A DNA stretch of 64,000 nt, taken from assembly GCA_049613795.1 (NCBI GenBank), contig JBMZCX010000002.1:1-64000 (forward strand), given 5' to 3'. This stretch comes from Thalassotalea_B sp049613795 (lineage in GTDB: Bacteria; Pseudomonadota; Gammaproteobacteria; Enterobacterales; Alteromonadaceae). The notes under the pieces were generated by a model, which saw only the letters and a list, made by a program, of their open reading frames with translations, had not been told where the DNA came from and searched no databases. The position numbers and the translations under genes were made by a program. This document shows positions 8,839 to 19,354 of the stretch, piece after piece (positions within the stretch are counted from its first letter, which is position 1; every line of letters begins with the position of its first letter).

Positions 8839-9564
8839 ATGTCTGAACTATCCTCTTTTTCATTTAATGCAATTGGCACGGTAAATTCGCCTTACAAAGA
8901 AAAGTTTGCCATACCTCGCCAACCCGGTTTAGTGAGTGCTGCTCGCGGTACCATTACCTTATTAAATAATGCAAATAATCAAGAGTTAGTTCGGGGGTTA
9001 GCGCAATTTAGTCATATATGGCTGCTCTTTGTATTTCACGGCACACAAGAACAAGGTTGGAAGCCGCTCGTAAGACCTCCTAGATTAGGAGGTAATAAAA
9101 AAGTAGGCGTGTTAGCCACGCGCTCAACTTTTAGGCCTAATCCTATTGGTATGTCAGTCGTCACCTTAGACGATGTAACAGTTGAAGATAAAAATGTGAC
9201 GCTTCATATTTCAGGATTAGACTTGTTAAACAACACCCCAATACTCGATATTAAGCCTTATATTCCGTATTCTGACGCAATAACAACAGCCGAGGCAGGC
9301 TTTGCTAACGAACAGCCAGAAAGTTTACTTAATGTAAGTTTTAGTGAACCAGCAGCGTTTTTTATCGCACAACAGCAGCAACATCCAGAACTTAGCACGT
9401 TTATTAGCCAAGTATTAGCGCAAGACCCTCGCCCTGCCTATAAAAAACAACAAGTTGACGATAAAACCTATGGCATATTGCTTTATCATTTTAATATTAT
9501 GTGGCGTCTGAAATCAGCCAGTGAAATTGAAGTGGTTGAGATAACATCAGCTTCAGATGCATAG
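8839..9564 (+). CDS. trmO: tRNA (N6-threonylcarbamoyladenosine37-N6)-methyltransferase TrmO
   Basis: 241 residues (E. coli TrmO/YaeB 235). TrmO is an SAM-dependent beta-barrel (TsaA/UPF0066) enzyme that methylates t6A37 to m6t6A37 in tRNA-Thr(GGU). Visible family motifs: GTVNSPYKEKFAIPRQPGLV near the N-terminus, FSHIWLLFVFHG, ATRSTFRPNPIGMSVVTL, and GLDLLNNTPILDIKPYIPYSD. It starts 18 bases after rcsF and is likely co-transcribed with it. Confidence 0.95.
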   Translation: MSELSSFSFNAIGTVNSPYKEKFAIPRQPGLVSAARGTITLLNNANNQELVRGLAQFSHIWLLFVFHGTQEQGWKPLVRPPRLGGNKKVGVLATRSTFRPNPIGMSVVTLDDVTVEDKNVTLHISGLDLLNNTPILDIKPYIPYSDAITTAEAGFANEQPESLLNVSFSEPAAFFIAQQQQHPELSTFISQVLAQDPRPAYKKQQVDDKTYGILLYHFNIMWRLKSASEIEVVEITSASDA

Positions 9565-9585
9565 GTACTTAAAGGGATAACATCA

Positions 9586-10470
9586 TTGCAAACTAAACCA
9601 TTAATAGAATTTCCGTTACTCGCCGCTTTTTGGGGTGGTTCGTTCGTTTTTATGAAAATTGGTGGCGCTGAATTCGGCCCTGTACTTTTTATGGCATTAC
9701 GCACGTTAATTGCCAGTTTATTTTTATACCCGTTATTAATGTGGCACAAACAAACATCCGCATTCACTGAAAACTTTATGAAAATATTTGTCGTCGGTGT
9801 TTTTAACACCGCTATTCCTTTTGTATTATTTGGCTGGGCAATACTTTATTTATCGGCAGGTATGACGTCGGTATTAAATGCCACAACACCCATGTTTGGT
9901 GCTATTGTGGCGTTTTTCTGGCTAAAAGATAAATTAAGTCTGAGTGCCGTATTTGGCTTAATAATTGGCTTTGTCGGTGTTTATTTTTTAATGTTAGATA
10001 AACTACTTATTGACGCTAATACCGTAATATTACCCACATTAGCGGTACTGTTAGCGTCACTTTGTTATGGTATTTCGGCAAATTACACTAAGCGTTATTT
10101 ATCTGCAGTTAAACCCTTAGCACTTGCTGCTGGCAGCCAAATATCTGCCAGTATTATTTTAGTCCCTATTAGTTTATTTTTCCTTCCGCAAGCAATGCCA
10201 AGCGTTAATGCTTTTGCTGCGGTTACTGCACTTGGCGTTATTTGTACAGGTGTTGCTTATATCATTCTTTTCAGGCTAATTGCTGCGTTAGGTCCCGCCA
10301 AAGCTATTTCAGTGACCTATTTGATCCCTGCTTTTGGCTTACTATGGGGTAGCATCTTTTTAAGTGAAGTAATAACAACATGGATGATTGTCGGCTGCTT
10401 ATTAATATTAACTGGCGTTGGCTTAACCACCGGAGTTATTAAAATAAGTGCACTTAAGTTAAGACCTTAA
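9586..10470 (+). CDS. EamA/DMT-superfamily transporter
   Basis: 294 residues, strongly hydrophobic, with about ten membrane segments arranged as two EamA repeats (roughly 5-135 and 145-285). Typical patterns include PLLAAFWGGSFVFMKIGG at the start and FWLKDKLSLSAVFGLIIGFVGVY at the end of the first repeat. The second repeat ends with a matching glycine-rich helix (MIVGCLLILTGVGLTTG). The family exports metabolites or amino acids across the inner membrane; the substrate cannot be predicted. The start is a TTG, supported by AAAGGG nine bases upstream; no in-frame ATG fits the conserved N-terminus. It follows trmO by 21 bases. Confidence 0.85.
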   Translation: MQTKPLIEFPLLAAFWGGSFVFMKIGGAEFGPVLFMALRTLIASLFLYPLLMWHKQTSAFTENFMKIFVVGVFNTAIPFVLFGWAILYLSAGMTSVLNATTPMFGAIVAFFWLKDKLSLSAVFGLIIGFVGVYFLMLDKLLIDANTVILPTLAVLLASLCYGISANYTKRYLSAVKPLALAAGSQISASIILVPISLFFLPQAMPSVNAFAAVTALGVICTGVAYIILFRLIAALGPAKAISVTYLIPAFGLLWGSIFLSEVITTWMIVGCLLILTGVGLTTGVIKISALKLRP

Positions 10471-10806
10471 GAGTAAATTTGATTACGACAAGGTTATTAC
10501 ATAGATGCCGTATAGGGATGAAACCATCACATCAGGCTACTTAGGTCTATGCTCCAAATATAGACTGTGACTCTAGGCCTTTAAACTCTCGCTAATCAAT
10601 CATTTTCATTAAGCTTGTGATCTTGTTGTGCATAAGAAAACCAAGGAAAGGCGCTCGATTGAGCAATAGCTGACTATTGGAATTGAAAGCACGTTGTCTT
10701 GGCCTATGTTAACCCGCACAAGTGGGCAATAATTTAGTGAAATTGGTATAATCAAGCCAGCGGAATAACCGCTGACTTTTGGCTAACAATGTGAAGATGC
10801 TCTTAA
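10471..10806. other. 336-bp gap between convergent eamA-like gene and pyrD
   Basis: No open frame of useful length on either strand. It holds one clear hairpin, CAGCGG-AATAA-CCGCTG at 10758-10774, flanked by AGCC/GGCT, which could end transcription from either side but lacks a good T run toward pyrD. The rest is less AT-rich than most spacers here and has several short stop-interrupted reading stretches. It could be a decayed mobile or miniature element, but I cannot show terminal repeats. Confidence 0.4.
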
Positions 10807-11817
10807 TTATAAGGCGTTAACCACTTCTTTAACCAAATCAGGCCCTTGATAAATAAAACCAGAATAAACTTGTACTAGTGAGGCACCAGCCGCTATTTTT
10901 TCTTGAGCATCTTTACCACTGGCAATACCACCAACACCAATAATGGGAAGTTTTCCAGCTAATGCCTTAGCAAGTAATTGAATAACGAGTGTACTTTTTT
11001 CTTTAACAGGCTCGCCACTTAAACCGCCCTGCTCTTGGCCATGCTCGAGCCCTTCAACACCTTCTCGTGATAAAGTAGTATTAGTGGCAATAACACCATC
11101 TATTTCATTATCGAGTAAACACTGAGCAATAGACTCAACTTCTTCTTCATTTAAGTCTGGGGCTATTTTTACAGCTACAGGTACATATTTATCATATTGT
11201 GCAGCTAACGCTTTTTGTTCAATTTTTAATGCTGCAAGTAATTCATTTAATGCATCACCATATTGTAATGAACGTAAGCCAGGAGTGTTAGGTGAAGAGA
11301 TATTCACCGTAATGTAGCTCGCAAAATTATACACTTTACGCATACAATAAATGTAATCGTCTTTGGCATTTTCATCAGGTGTATTTTTATTCTTACCTAT
11401 ATTTATCCCTAACACACCGCGATACTTTGCTTTACGCACTTGCTCAACAAGGTAATCAACACCTTTATTATTAAAACCCATACGATTAATTATGGCATTA
11501 GCTTGAGGCAGTCGAAAAATGCGCGGCTTTTCATTTCCCGGTTGAGGTTTTGGAGTAACAGTGCCCACTTCAATAAAGCCGAAGCCCATTGCTTCAAAAG
11601 CTCGTATGCACTCACCATTTTTATCCAAGCCAGCTGCTAAACCACAGGCATTAGGAAAGTGAATACCCATAACTTCTACAGGTTTACTACTCACTTTCTG
11701 TTTGTAGGCAAAATTAAGCGGTGTTGCTCCTGTATTTTTTAAGCTTTTAATCGTTAATTCATGGCTAACTTCAGGATCAAATTGGAAAAGAAATTTACGA
11801 ATAGCAGAATAAAGCAT
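10807..11817 (-). CDS. pyrD: Dihydroorotate dehydrogenase (quinone), class 2
   Basis: Membrane-associated FMN enzyme that oxidises dihydroorotate to orotate and passes electrons to quinone (pyrimidine synthesis). 336 residues, as in E. coli. The N-terminal amphipathic segment MLYSAIRKFLFQFDPE is typical of class 2 membrane-docking forms. Motifs: AAGLDKNGE, GTVTPKPQPGN, the catalytic serine region NISSPNTPGLRSLQ, and phosphate-binding GVGGIASGKDA and GASLVQVYSGFIYQG near the C-terminus. The start ATG is preceded by TGAGGTGTT. Confidence 0.97.
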   Translation of the reverse strand: MLYSAIRKFLFQFDPEVSHELTIKSLKNTGATPLNFAYKQKVSSKPVEVMGIHFPNACGLAAGLDKNGECIRAFEAMGFGFIEVGTVTPKPQPGNEKPRIFRLPQANAIINRMGFNNKGVDYLVEQVRKAKYRGVLGINIGKNKNTPDENAKDDYIYCMRKVYNFASYITVNISSPNTPGLRSLQYGDALNELLAALKIEQKALAAQYDKYVPVAVKIAPDLNEEEVESIAQCLLDNEIDGVIATNTTLSREGVEGLEHGQEQGGLSGEPVKEKSTLVIQLLAKALAGKLPIIGVGGIASGKDAQEKIAAGASLVQVYSGFIYQGPDLVKEVVNAL

Positions 11818-11883
11818 AACACCTCAAATAAAGTCGTTAATACCAACGTTAACTGGTAAGAATAATAAAAAGAAATTTTAGAT

Positions 11884-11908
11884 AAAAAAATCCCCGCTGA
11901 TGCGGGGA
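11884..11908 (-). terminator. Terminator after the NAD-glutamate dehydrogenase gene
   Basis: Seven GC-rich base pairs (TCCCCGC 11891-11897 with GCGGGGA 11902-11908), tetraloop TGAT, followed on the minus strand by a run of T (the A run at 11884-11890). It lies ten bases after the dehydrogenase stop and 66 bases before the pyrD start. Confidence 0.92.
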
Positions 11909-11917
11909 TTCTATCAT

Positions 11918-14900
11918 TTATTTTGCGGGATCGCAGTTTAAACTTAACAACATTAGCTCTCGCAGTGCGACTGAAAACTTAGCAAACTCATGCGTTTGAC
12001 CAATTCTAAAGTCATCTAATATATGATACCAACGCTCAAGAGGCTGCTCATTATTAACAAACCAGTCATTAAGCATTAAATCAACATCTTTACTATTTAG
12101 GTCACTACGCAAAATTACCGCAGATATCGAGCGTTGCTGCCAATCAAGCTCTTCTCTGAAAGAAGCACGAGCAAGTGCTTGCCAGTGATTTGCCACAGGT
12201 TGTTTGGTTATTTGATCTAAGAACCAGTGCAAGTCAAGTCGAGCACCAAGTTTAAAGTAAACATCAGCTACCAAATCAACGTTACGCCCGTCTTCATCGG
12301 CTAATTCAGCAATATCCATAACAGAGAACAAGCTGCTTAGCTGAGAAATTCGCTTTGCAACACCTTTTGGTACACCAGCATTGACTAAATCAGCCTCTAC
12401 ACGTGAAATTTGAGCAACTTCATCTTCCACCATGTAACTTGAAAGATTTTTAGCCATGTCTTTAAATGTTTTACTATAAAAAGTAATAGATTGTGCAATA
12501 TCAAGTGACTTATTACGATGACGTAAGAACCAACGTGTTGCGCGACGAACCGTACGACGTAACTGAAATAACATTTCAGTTTGTACCATTGTTGATATTT
12601 TATTGTCTAAATCGCTAATTTTCTTACCAATATCTGACATTTCAAACACAGCACTTGCCATGGTATAGCAGTTAGCCACTTCGTGAACCGACGCGCCTGT
12701 TTCTTCATTCATGCGATTAACAAAGTTAAAGCCCATATCATTACCAATTTTATTGGCTAATTTGGTCGCAATAATTTCAGCTCTTAATGGGTGGCTTTGC
12801 ATTTGTTCACTGTATTTTTCCTGCAATTGTTTTGGAAATGCTTCAATTAACAACTGATTATGATATGGATTGTCTGTAATCTCTGGACAAACCAAATCTT
12901 CTTTTAATACCATTTTACAATAAGCAAGTAAGGTGGATATTTCAGGTCGTGTTAAGCCTTTACCTTGTGCTAATCGTTCGGCAATTTCTTCATCACTAGG
13001 AATAAATTCTAAACCACGATCAAGCTTACCTGAACGCTCAACTTCATGGATAAATCGTGTTTGCTCTTTAAGCTGGCTTGCACCACGTAAAGCAGTAATA
13101 GAAATTGAATGTGTTTGGTGGTAACAATCTTCAATAACAATGTCACCTACTTCATCAGTCATGTCGTATAATATTTTATTACGTTGCTTAACGGTTAAAT
13201 CACCACTTTGAACTAACCCATTTAACAAAATTTTGATGTTAACTTCATTATCTGAGCAGTCAACACCGCCTACGTTATCAACGGAATCAGCATTAATTCG
13301 GCCACCTTTCGCTGCATATTCAATACGGCCTAATTGAGTTAATCCTAAATTACCTCCTTCACCCACTATTTTAGCTTGCAGCTCTTCACCATTAATACGC
13401 AATGCGTCGTTAGCTCTGTCGCCAACTTCTAGGTGAGTTTCTTTACTACCTTTAACATACGTACCAATGCCGCCATTCCAAATTAAATCAACTTTCATCT
13501 TCAGTAAAGACTGCATTAATTCGTTAGGTGACATACTTTGCTTTTGCGTACCCAACATTTTTTTAATTTGTGGCGTTAATTTAATTGATTTTGCAAAACG
13601 CGAGAATAAACCACCACCTTCTGACACAAGTGATAAGTCATAATCTTCCCAAGTACAACCTGGTAAGTTAAACAAGCGCTCTCGCTCTTTATAGGTTTTA
13701 GCTGAATCTGGCGTTGGATCAATAAAAATATGCATATGGTTAAATGCGGCTTGTAAGCGAATATGCTTAGACAGCAACATACCATTACCAAACACATCTC
13801 CTGCCATATCACCTATACCTATACAGGTAAAATCAGTAGTTTGACAATCAACATCCATTTCACGGAAATGGCGTTTAACTGATTCCCATGCGCCTTTAGC
13901 AGTAATACCCATGCCTTTATGGTCATAACCTACACTTCCCCCTGAGGCAAATGCATCTCCCATCCAGAAGTTATATTCGTCAGAAATACCATTAGCAATA
14001 TCTGAAAACGTTGCTGTGCCTTTATCTGCTGCAACCACTAAATAAGGGTCATCTTCGTCATGTCGAACAACATTAACTGGTGGAACAATGTCACCTTTAA
14101 TAATATTGTCGGTAATATCGAGTAAACCACGAATAAAAGTGCGGTAACACTCTTTACCCGCTTCAAATATTTCGTTTCTATCACCCTTAGGTAATTGCTT
14201 ACAAACAAAACCACCTTTTGCACCAACAGGAACAATAACGGTATTTTTAACTTGTTGAGCCTTCACTAAACCAAGTACTTCGGTACGGAAGTCTTCTCGG
14301 CGGTCAGACCAACGTAAGCCACCGCGAGCAACTTTACCTCCTCGTAAATGAACACCTTCAACTTGAGGTGAATAAACAAATATTTCAAACGCTGGCACAG
14401 GTTGTGGCATATCTGAAATATTTCGAGGGGTAATTTTAAATGATATATATGGTTTATATGTATTATCAGGAAACGGTTGGAAATAGTTAGTACGAATAGT
14501 CGCTTTAATCATTTCAACAAAACGTCGAATAATGCGGTCATCATCCAGATTGGCCACATTGTCTAATGATGTTTCTATATCGTCTAAAAATTTCTGAATC
14601 AGTTTAGCATTGGTTTTACGGCTAGGGTCAAAACGTGCGTAGAATAGTTTAACCAATAATTCGGCAATACTTGGATAATTGGCGAATGTATCTTCAATAT
14701 AACTTTGGCTAAATGTACCACCTATTTGGCGTTCATATTTTGCAAAAGCTCTGATAATAGAAACTTCTCGACCACCTAGTTCAGCACCAAGAATTAAACG
14801 GTTAAAACCATCATCTTCTAATGTTCCACCCCATACTTTAGCAAAGGCATCTTGAAATAAGCTTTGAACTTTTTCTAAATTAAACTCTTCTTTACCTGTT

Positions 14901-16759
14901 AACAACATAGAAAAGTCTAAAATCCAGCACGTTTCACCTTCAGATGTGCGAATGGCAAAAGGGCTTTCGCCAATCACACGTAAGCCGAAGTTTTCTAACA
15001 TTGGCAATACATCAGATAAATGTAACGGTTCACCTGAATGGAATAGCTTTAATTTGACAAAACGACTACCCGCCTCTTCTTCTTGAGGTTGATAAAACAG
15101 CATGTCTAAATTATTGTCTGGTGACAATGCTTCTAACTTTTCAATATCAACAATTGCAGAACCAGGAAGCACTTCATCTTTATAAGATTGTGGGAAACCT
15201 GTATATTTACGACTAAGTGCCTTGCCAGCTTCTTCACCTTTATGAGAGTTTAAAGCAAAAGCAAGTTTGTCGTCCCAACTGCGCGCAGCATCATTTAAAT
15301 TCTTTTCTATTTCTTTCACGTTAATATCTGCTTTTGTTGTTTTAACTCGCACAATATAATGCGTTCTCGCTTGCGCTGATTCAGAAAAATAAGTCGTAAA
15401 TTCAACATCTTTATCGCTACCAAAGGCTTCTTGTAATAGCTCTTGCGTTTTTATGCGAAGTTGAGTGTTATAACGTTCTCTTGGTACGTACACCATACAT
15501 GAATAAAAGCGGTCAAATGTATCTCGGCGGATAAATAAGCCAGAATAATCACGCTCTTGCATTTGGTAAATACCCATGACGTTTTGCAACAATTCACTAA
15601 TGCTTGTTTGCAAAATTTCATCGCGTGGGTAAGTTTCTAATATGTTAATTAATGTTTTGTATGCATGCGTGCCTGACGCAAACCCTGACGAGTCACAAAC
15701 GGCTAATACTTTTGATTTGATTAAAGGTAAATCAAGCGCGCTATTGGTATAATATGCAGAGCCAAATAAACCAACAAAGCGCTCTTCACCAATAACATTT
15801 CCTTTACTGTCGAAACGCTTAACACCAATATAATCAAGATGAGCAGGACGATGAACACGTGAACGTGAGTTTGTTTTGGTTAATATCAATAAATTGTCGC
15901 CCAGCGCTAATTGACGGGCAGACTCACTTAATGAAGAAAGCAATCGCTCAGATGTACCTGAAGATTGTTTCATTAACCCTAAACTCGACTCGCCATCCGC
16001 AGCTAATGCCATATCACCCTTTAAGGTTTTAATGTTATATGAGCGATAACCTAATAATGTAAAGTTATTATTTAACAGCCACTCTAAAAAGGCTAAGCCA
16101 TCATCTTTTTCACTTTTACTGCAAGGTAATTTAGCTTTTTTAGTTTCAGCGATGACTTCTTTCAAACGAGCTGTCATCGGCTGCCAATCAGTTACAGTTA
16201 TAGAGATATCTCTGATCACTGTTTCTAATTCATCTTTAATTGTATCAAGCGCTGCTTCTTCACTTTGGCGGTCTATCTCAATAAAGAAAACAGTTTCAGT
16301 TGATGTTGACTTAATATTGTTGTCTGTTGCAGCAGCAAGTTGAGCAATCGTTTGTCCTTTATCTCTAACTAACTTAATTGGGCTATTTAACATTAAATGA
16401 GGAGATAGCTGTAAACGACTTAATGCAATACGAATTGAGTCAACTAAAAAAGGCATATCTTCTGCAATAATTTCAATAATAGTATGGCTAGACTTCCAAC
16501 CATTTTTTGAAACCATCGGGTTAAATACTTTGATCACAGGCGTATTATCTTGATGATCATTTAATGATTTCCACAAGCTTAATGTAGCGCCATACATATC
16601 GCTATCATTACGATGTGCAAGATCAAGAGTTGATATGTTTTTATATAATAAATCTGCAAATTGCTTCACTAGTGGAGCTGTTTTTGCAGGAACTTTTTGT
16701 TCTATTAATTGTGATACATTGGACAGTATCACAGAGGGTAAACCGTCTACTAACGCCAT
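11918..16759 (-). CDS. gdhB: NAD-dependent glutamate dehydrogenase, large (GDH-180) type
   Basis: 1613 residues, the size of the roughly 180-kDa glutamate dehydrogenases of Pseudomonas, Streptomyces and Shewanella. These oxidise glutamate to 2-oxoglutarate and ammonia in catabolism. The N-terminal half (about 1-700) is the regulatory, ACT-like region of the family. The catalytic segment follows, with HLRGGKVARGGLRWSDRRED, EVLGLVKAQQVKNTVIVPVGAKGGFV and, further on, GIGDMAGDVFGNGMLLS of the nucleotide-binding part, then IVGEGGNLGLTQLGR. A long helical C-terminal domain ends the protein. The ATG has AAGGA six bases upstream. It is a single-gene unit with its own terminator. Confidence 0.96.
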   Translation of the reverse strand: MALVDGLPSVILSNVSQLIEQKVPAKTAPLVKQFADLLYKNISTLDLAHRNDSDMYGATLSLWKSLNDHQDNTPVIKVFNPMVSKNGWKSSHTIIEIIAEDMPFLVDSIRIALSRLQLSPHLMLNSPIKLVRDKGQTIAQLAAATDNNIKSTSTETVFFIEIDRQSEEAALDTIKDELETVIRDISITVTDWQPMTARLKEVIAETKKAKLPCSKSEKDDGLAFLEWLLNNNFTLLGYRSYNIKTLKGDMALAADGESSLGLMKQSSGTSERLLSSLSESARQLALGDNLLILTKTNSRSRVHRPAHLDYIGVKRFDSKGNVIGEERFVGLFGSAYYTNSALDLPLIKSKVLAVCDSSGFASGTHAYKTLINILETYPRDEILQTSISELLQNVMGIYQMQERDYSGLFIRRDTFDRFYSCMVYVPRERYNTQLRIKTQELLQEAFGSDKDVEFTTYFSESAQARTHYIVRVKTTKADINVKEIEKNLNDAARSWDDKLAFALNSHKGEEAGKALSRKYTGFPQSYKDEVLPGSAIVDIEKLEALSPDNNLDMLFYQPQEEEAGSRFVKLKLFHSGEPLHLSDVLPMLENFGLRVIGESPFAIRTSEGETCWILDFSMLLTGKEEFNLEKVQSLFQDAFAKVWGGTLEDDGFNRLILGAELGGREVSIIRAFAKYERQIGGTFSQSYIEDTFANYPSIAELLVKLFYARFDPSRKTNAKLIQKFLDDIETSLDNVANLDDDRIIRRFVEMIKATIRTNYFQPFPDNTYKPYISFKITPRNISDMPQPVPAFEIFVYSPQVEGVHLRGGKVARGGLRWSDRREDFRTEVLGLVKAQQVKNTVIVPVGAKGGFVCKQLPKGDRNEIFEAGKECYRTFIRGLLDITDNIIKGDIVPPVNVVRHDEDDPYLVVAADKGTATFSDIANGISDEYNFWMGDAFASGGSVGYDHKGMGITAKGAWESVKRHFREMDVDCQTTDFTCIGIGDMAGDVFGNGMLLSKHIRLQAAFNHMHIFIDPTPDSAKTYKERERLFNLPGCTWEDYDLSLVSEGGGLFSRFAKSIKLTPQIKKMLGTQKQSMSPNELMQSLLKMKVDLIWNGGIGTYVKGSKETHLEVGDRANDALRINGEELQAKIVGEGGNLGLTQLGRIEYAAKGGRINADSVDNVGGVDCSDNEVNIKILLNGLVQSGDLTVKQRNKILYDMTDEVGDIVIEDCYHQTHSISITALRGASQLKEQTRFIHEVERSGKLDRGLEFIPSDEEIAERLAQGKGLTRPEISTLLAYCKMVLKEDLVCPEITDNPYHNQLLIEAFPKQLQEKYSEQMQSHPLRAEIIATKLANKIGNDMGFNFVNRMNEETGASVHEVANCYTMASAVFEMSDIGKKISDLDNKISTMVQTEMLFQLRRTVRRATRWFLRHRNKSLDIAQSITFYSKTFKDMAKNLSSYMVEDEVAQISRVEADLVNAGVPKGVAKRISQLSSLFSVMDIAELADEDGRNVDLVADVYFKLGARLDLHWFLDQITKQPVANHWQALARASFREELDWQQRSISAVILRSDLNSKDVDLMLNDWFVNNEQPLERWYHILDDFRIGQTHEFAKFSVALRELMLLSLNCDPAK

Positions 16760-16948
16760 GCCGTTTTCCTTTTTGGATAAAACGCTTGAAATAATATTGT
16801 TGTATATTTTTATATTTGTCTAAAAGAATAGACTATATTCGCGATTTTATTAAGAAATTTAGGCTATTGCGAGGATTATTTTTTATTTGATCGGGATAAG
16901 AATGTAGATTTGATAAAATAACTACGTGTTTATTCACTAGTTATAAAT

Positions 16949-16974
16949 AGAAAATGACCAAACGGCCATTTTCT
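16949..16974 (-). terminator. Probable terminator of the envelope cassette
   Basis: AGAAAATG at 16949-16956 pairs with CATTTTCT at 16967-16974 around a partly paired centre. It lies 40 bases after the RND transporter stop. The T tract after it on the minus strand is only moderate, so termination is likely but not strong. Confidence 0.5.
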
Positions 16975-17014
16975 TGTTTATTTATGCAGTTATTAAATCA
17001 AAAATTATTTTAAT

Positions 17015-19354
17015 CTATTTTTGCTTCTTCCATAAAAATGAGGCAATTGCGGGTAAAACGGTAACCGCAGCGATCATATTCACTAAAAACATAAAGGTTA
17101 ATAATATGCCCATATCCACTTGGAATTTCAAATCGGAGAAAAACCATGTCGATACGCCAATAGCAAGTGTGACCCCCGTTATAAGTACCGCCGTACCGCG
17201 TTCTTTCAATGCCGCTAAGTAAGCTTGTTGTACATTATCACCTGCCGTTAATCGCTGGGTCATTGTTGATAATATATAAATGCCATAATCAACACCAATA
17301 CCAACACCTAGCGCAATAACAGGCAATGTCGAGACAGTTAAGCCAATATCGAGCACGGTCATTAACCACTGTGCTAATGTTGATACAATAAACAACGGCA
17401 CCACAACAGAAACAACGGCTTTAATGCTTTTAAAACTTAGCCAACATAAAACAATGACAGCGCAATAAACGTATAACATCATTGGGCCTTGAGCAGCTTC
17501 AACCGCTTCATTCGTTGCAGCCATTACACCTACAGGTCCCGAGGCAAGTTTAAACGTTACTAATTCATTATTAAATTCGTCGATAGCAAGTGTTGACGCT
17601 TCAACCACGCGATTAATTGTTTCCGCTTTATGGTCTTTCAAAAACAAAATAACAGGCATTACACTACAGTCATTATTTAATAAACCTGTAGAGCTGGGGA
17701 TATTTGATAACGCTTGCGCTAATGTATATTGGTTAGGTGAAATAATACGCCACTTCAAATTACCTTCATAATAGCCCGCATTGATAATTTTCATTACAGA
17801 AGACAAGCTAACAGCTGATTGAACACCTTCAATATTTTCCATACGCCATTGAAAACTGTCCATTGTTTTAAGCACATCAGGGTTAGTACATGCATTTTCT
17901 GTGGTTTCAACGATAACCGACATATAGTCAACACTAATGGCATACCTGTCTGTAATTAAAAACGTGTCTTGATTATAGCGAGAGTGCTCATGTAAAGAAG
18001 GCGCACCCGCATGAAGCTCACCTATTTTAAGGTCTTTAGAATAATGAAAACCTAAGCCAAATAATATTGCCGCTATAACCAATACGATTGCCGCAACACT
18101 TCGCTCACTAAACGACAACATAAAGCGCCATAAAGCATGCTCTTGATCACCTTGTTGATAGCGCTTTTGTATTTTAGACTTAACTTTAATTGGCTTAACA
18201 GGCACATTAATAAAAGACACTAATACGGGTAATAATACCAAATTAGTTAAAATAATAATGCCGACACCTAACGAGGCTGCAATAGCAAGCTCACGAATAA
18301 TACCAATATCAATTGATAATAAAGTAATAAAGCCAACAGTATCAGACAACAAGGCAATTCCGCCAGGTACAACAAGCGTTCTAAAAGCAAACTCTGCTGC
18401 TTTTTTAGTTTCAAACCCCGCAGCAACTTTTTTGCCAATAGTATTGATCATTTGCACACCATGGCTAACACCGATAGCAAAAACCAAAAATGGCACTAAT
18501 ATCGACATTGGATCTAAGCCAAAGCCTAATGCTGATAGCAAACCTAGCTGCCAAAACACTGCTATTAGCGAGCAGGTAATAGGTAAAAGCGTTAACGCAA
18601 TAGATTTAGAAAAAAGGTAAACCATTATCGTCGTAATCGCTATGGCAATTAAAAAGAAGGTTACAACGCCCTTAGCACCATCAGCAATGTCACCTACCAT
18701 TTTACTAAAGCCAATAATATGAACAGTAATATCCCCTTTTTCATATTCTTGTCTAATATCGTTTTCAAGTTTTGATGCTAGCGCTATGACATCAAGCTTT
18801 TCACCTGTTTCAGGGTTATTTTCCATGAGAACAGCTTTAACCATGGCACATGTGTAATTGTCGGCCACAATTCGTCCAACAATACCTGCTTTTTCAATGT
18901 TGCCTTTAACGATGGCTAAGCCTGCTTCATCGGCAACAAAGTCTGCTGGCACCACAGGGCCACCAGCAAAACCATCTTCAACAACTTCGATAAAGCGAGT
19001 ACTGGGAGAGAATAGTGAATTTACTTGGGTTCGCTCGACTCCCGGAATAAAAAACAGCTGATCATGAACACCTTTTAGTGCTGTAAAGAACTCCGATGTA
19101 AAAATATCGCCATCTTGGTTACATACCGATATCAACACATTATTAGCACCACCAAAGTTTGCTCGGTGCTTTAAATATGTTTGCATGTACTCATGATTTA
19201 ACGGAATGTTTTTAGTGAATGCTGCATCTAATTTAATTTGTGTCGCTTGATAACCTAAAAATACTGACATCAGTACAAATAAGCTAATCACAAATATTCG
19301 ATGCCTAAACACCGTTACTTCAAGACGATTTATAATGTTATCTATAGGTCTCAT
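17015..19354 (-). CDS. MMPL/RND-superfamily envelope transporter
   Basis: 779 residues with the RND/MMPL plan: one N-terminal membrane helix (about 18-36), a large periplasmic domain (about 40-225), a bundle of five helices (about 228-390), a second periplasmic domain, and a final helix set (about 630-775). Glycine-rich helix patterns such as PFLVFAIGVSHGVQM and VIALGVGIGVDYGIYIL correspond to the central helices that carry the proton relay in relatives. It is too short for a drug-efflux HAE pump (about 1030) and fits the HpnN/MMPL-like group that moves lipids or hydrophobic molecules. Its ATG directly follows the TAA of the YCF48 gene, so translation is coupled. The substrate is unknown. Confidence 0.85.
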   Translation of the reverse strand: MRPIDNIINRLEVTVFRHRIFVISLFVLMSVFLGYQATQIKLDAAFTKNIPLNHEYMQTYLKHRANFGGANNVLISVCNQDGDIFTSEFFTALKGVHDQLFFIPGVERTQVNSLFSPSTRFIEVVEDGFAGGPVVPADFVADEAGLAIVKGNIEKAGIVGRIVADNYTCAMVKAVLMENNPETGEKLDVIALASKLENDIRQEYEKGDITVHIIGFSKMVGDIADGAKGVVTFFLIAIAITTIMVYLFSKSIALTLLPITCSLIAVFWQLGLLSALGFGLDPMSILVPFLVFAIGVSHGVQMINTIGKKVAAGFETKKAAEFAFRTLVVPGGIALLSDTVGFITLLSIDIGIIRELAIAASLGVGIIILTNLVLLPVLVSFINVPVKPIKVKSKIQKRYQQGDQEHALWRFMLSFSERSVAAIVLVIAAILFGLGFHYSKDLKIGELHAGAPSLHEHSRYNQDTFLITDRYAISVDYMSVIVETTENACTNPDVLKTMDSFQWRMENIEGVQSAVSLSSVMKIINAGYYEGNLKWRIISPNQYTLAQALSNIPSSTGLLNNDCSVMPVILFLKDHKAETINRVVEASTLAIDEFNNELVTFKLASGPVGVMAATNEAVEAAQGPMMLYVYCAVIVLCWLSFKSIKAVVSVVVPLFIVSTLAQWLMTVLDIGLTVSTLPVIALGVGIGVDYGIYILSTMTQRLTAGDNVQQAYLAALKERGTAVLITGVTLAIGVSTWFFSDLKFQVDMGILLTFMFLVNMIAAVTVLPAIASFLWKKQK

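Noticed and set aside
14301..14311. FadR-like CGGTCAGACCA
   Set aside because: It lies deep inside the glutamate dehydrogenase coding region, in codons for a conserved WSDRR segment; a chance match.
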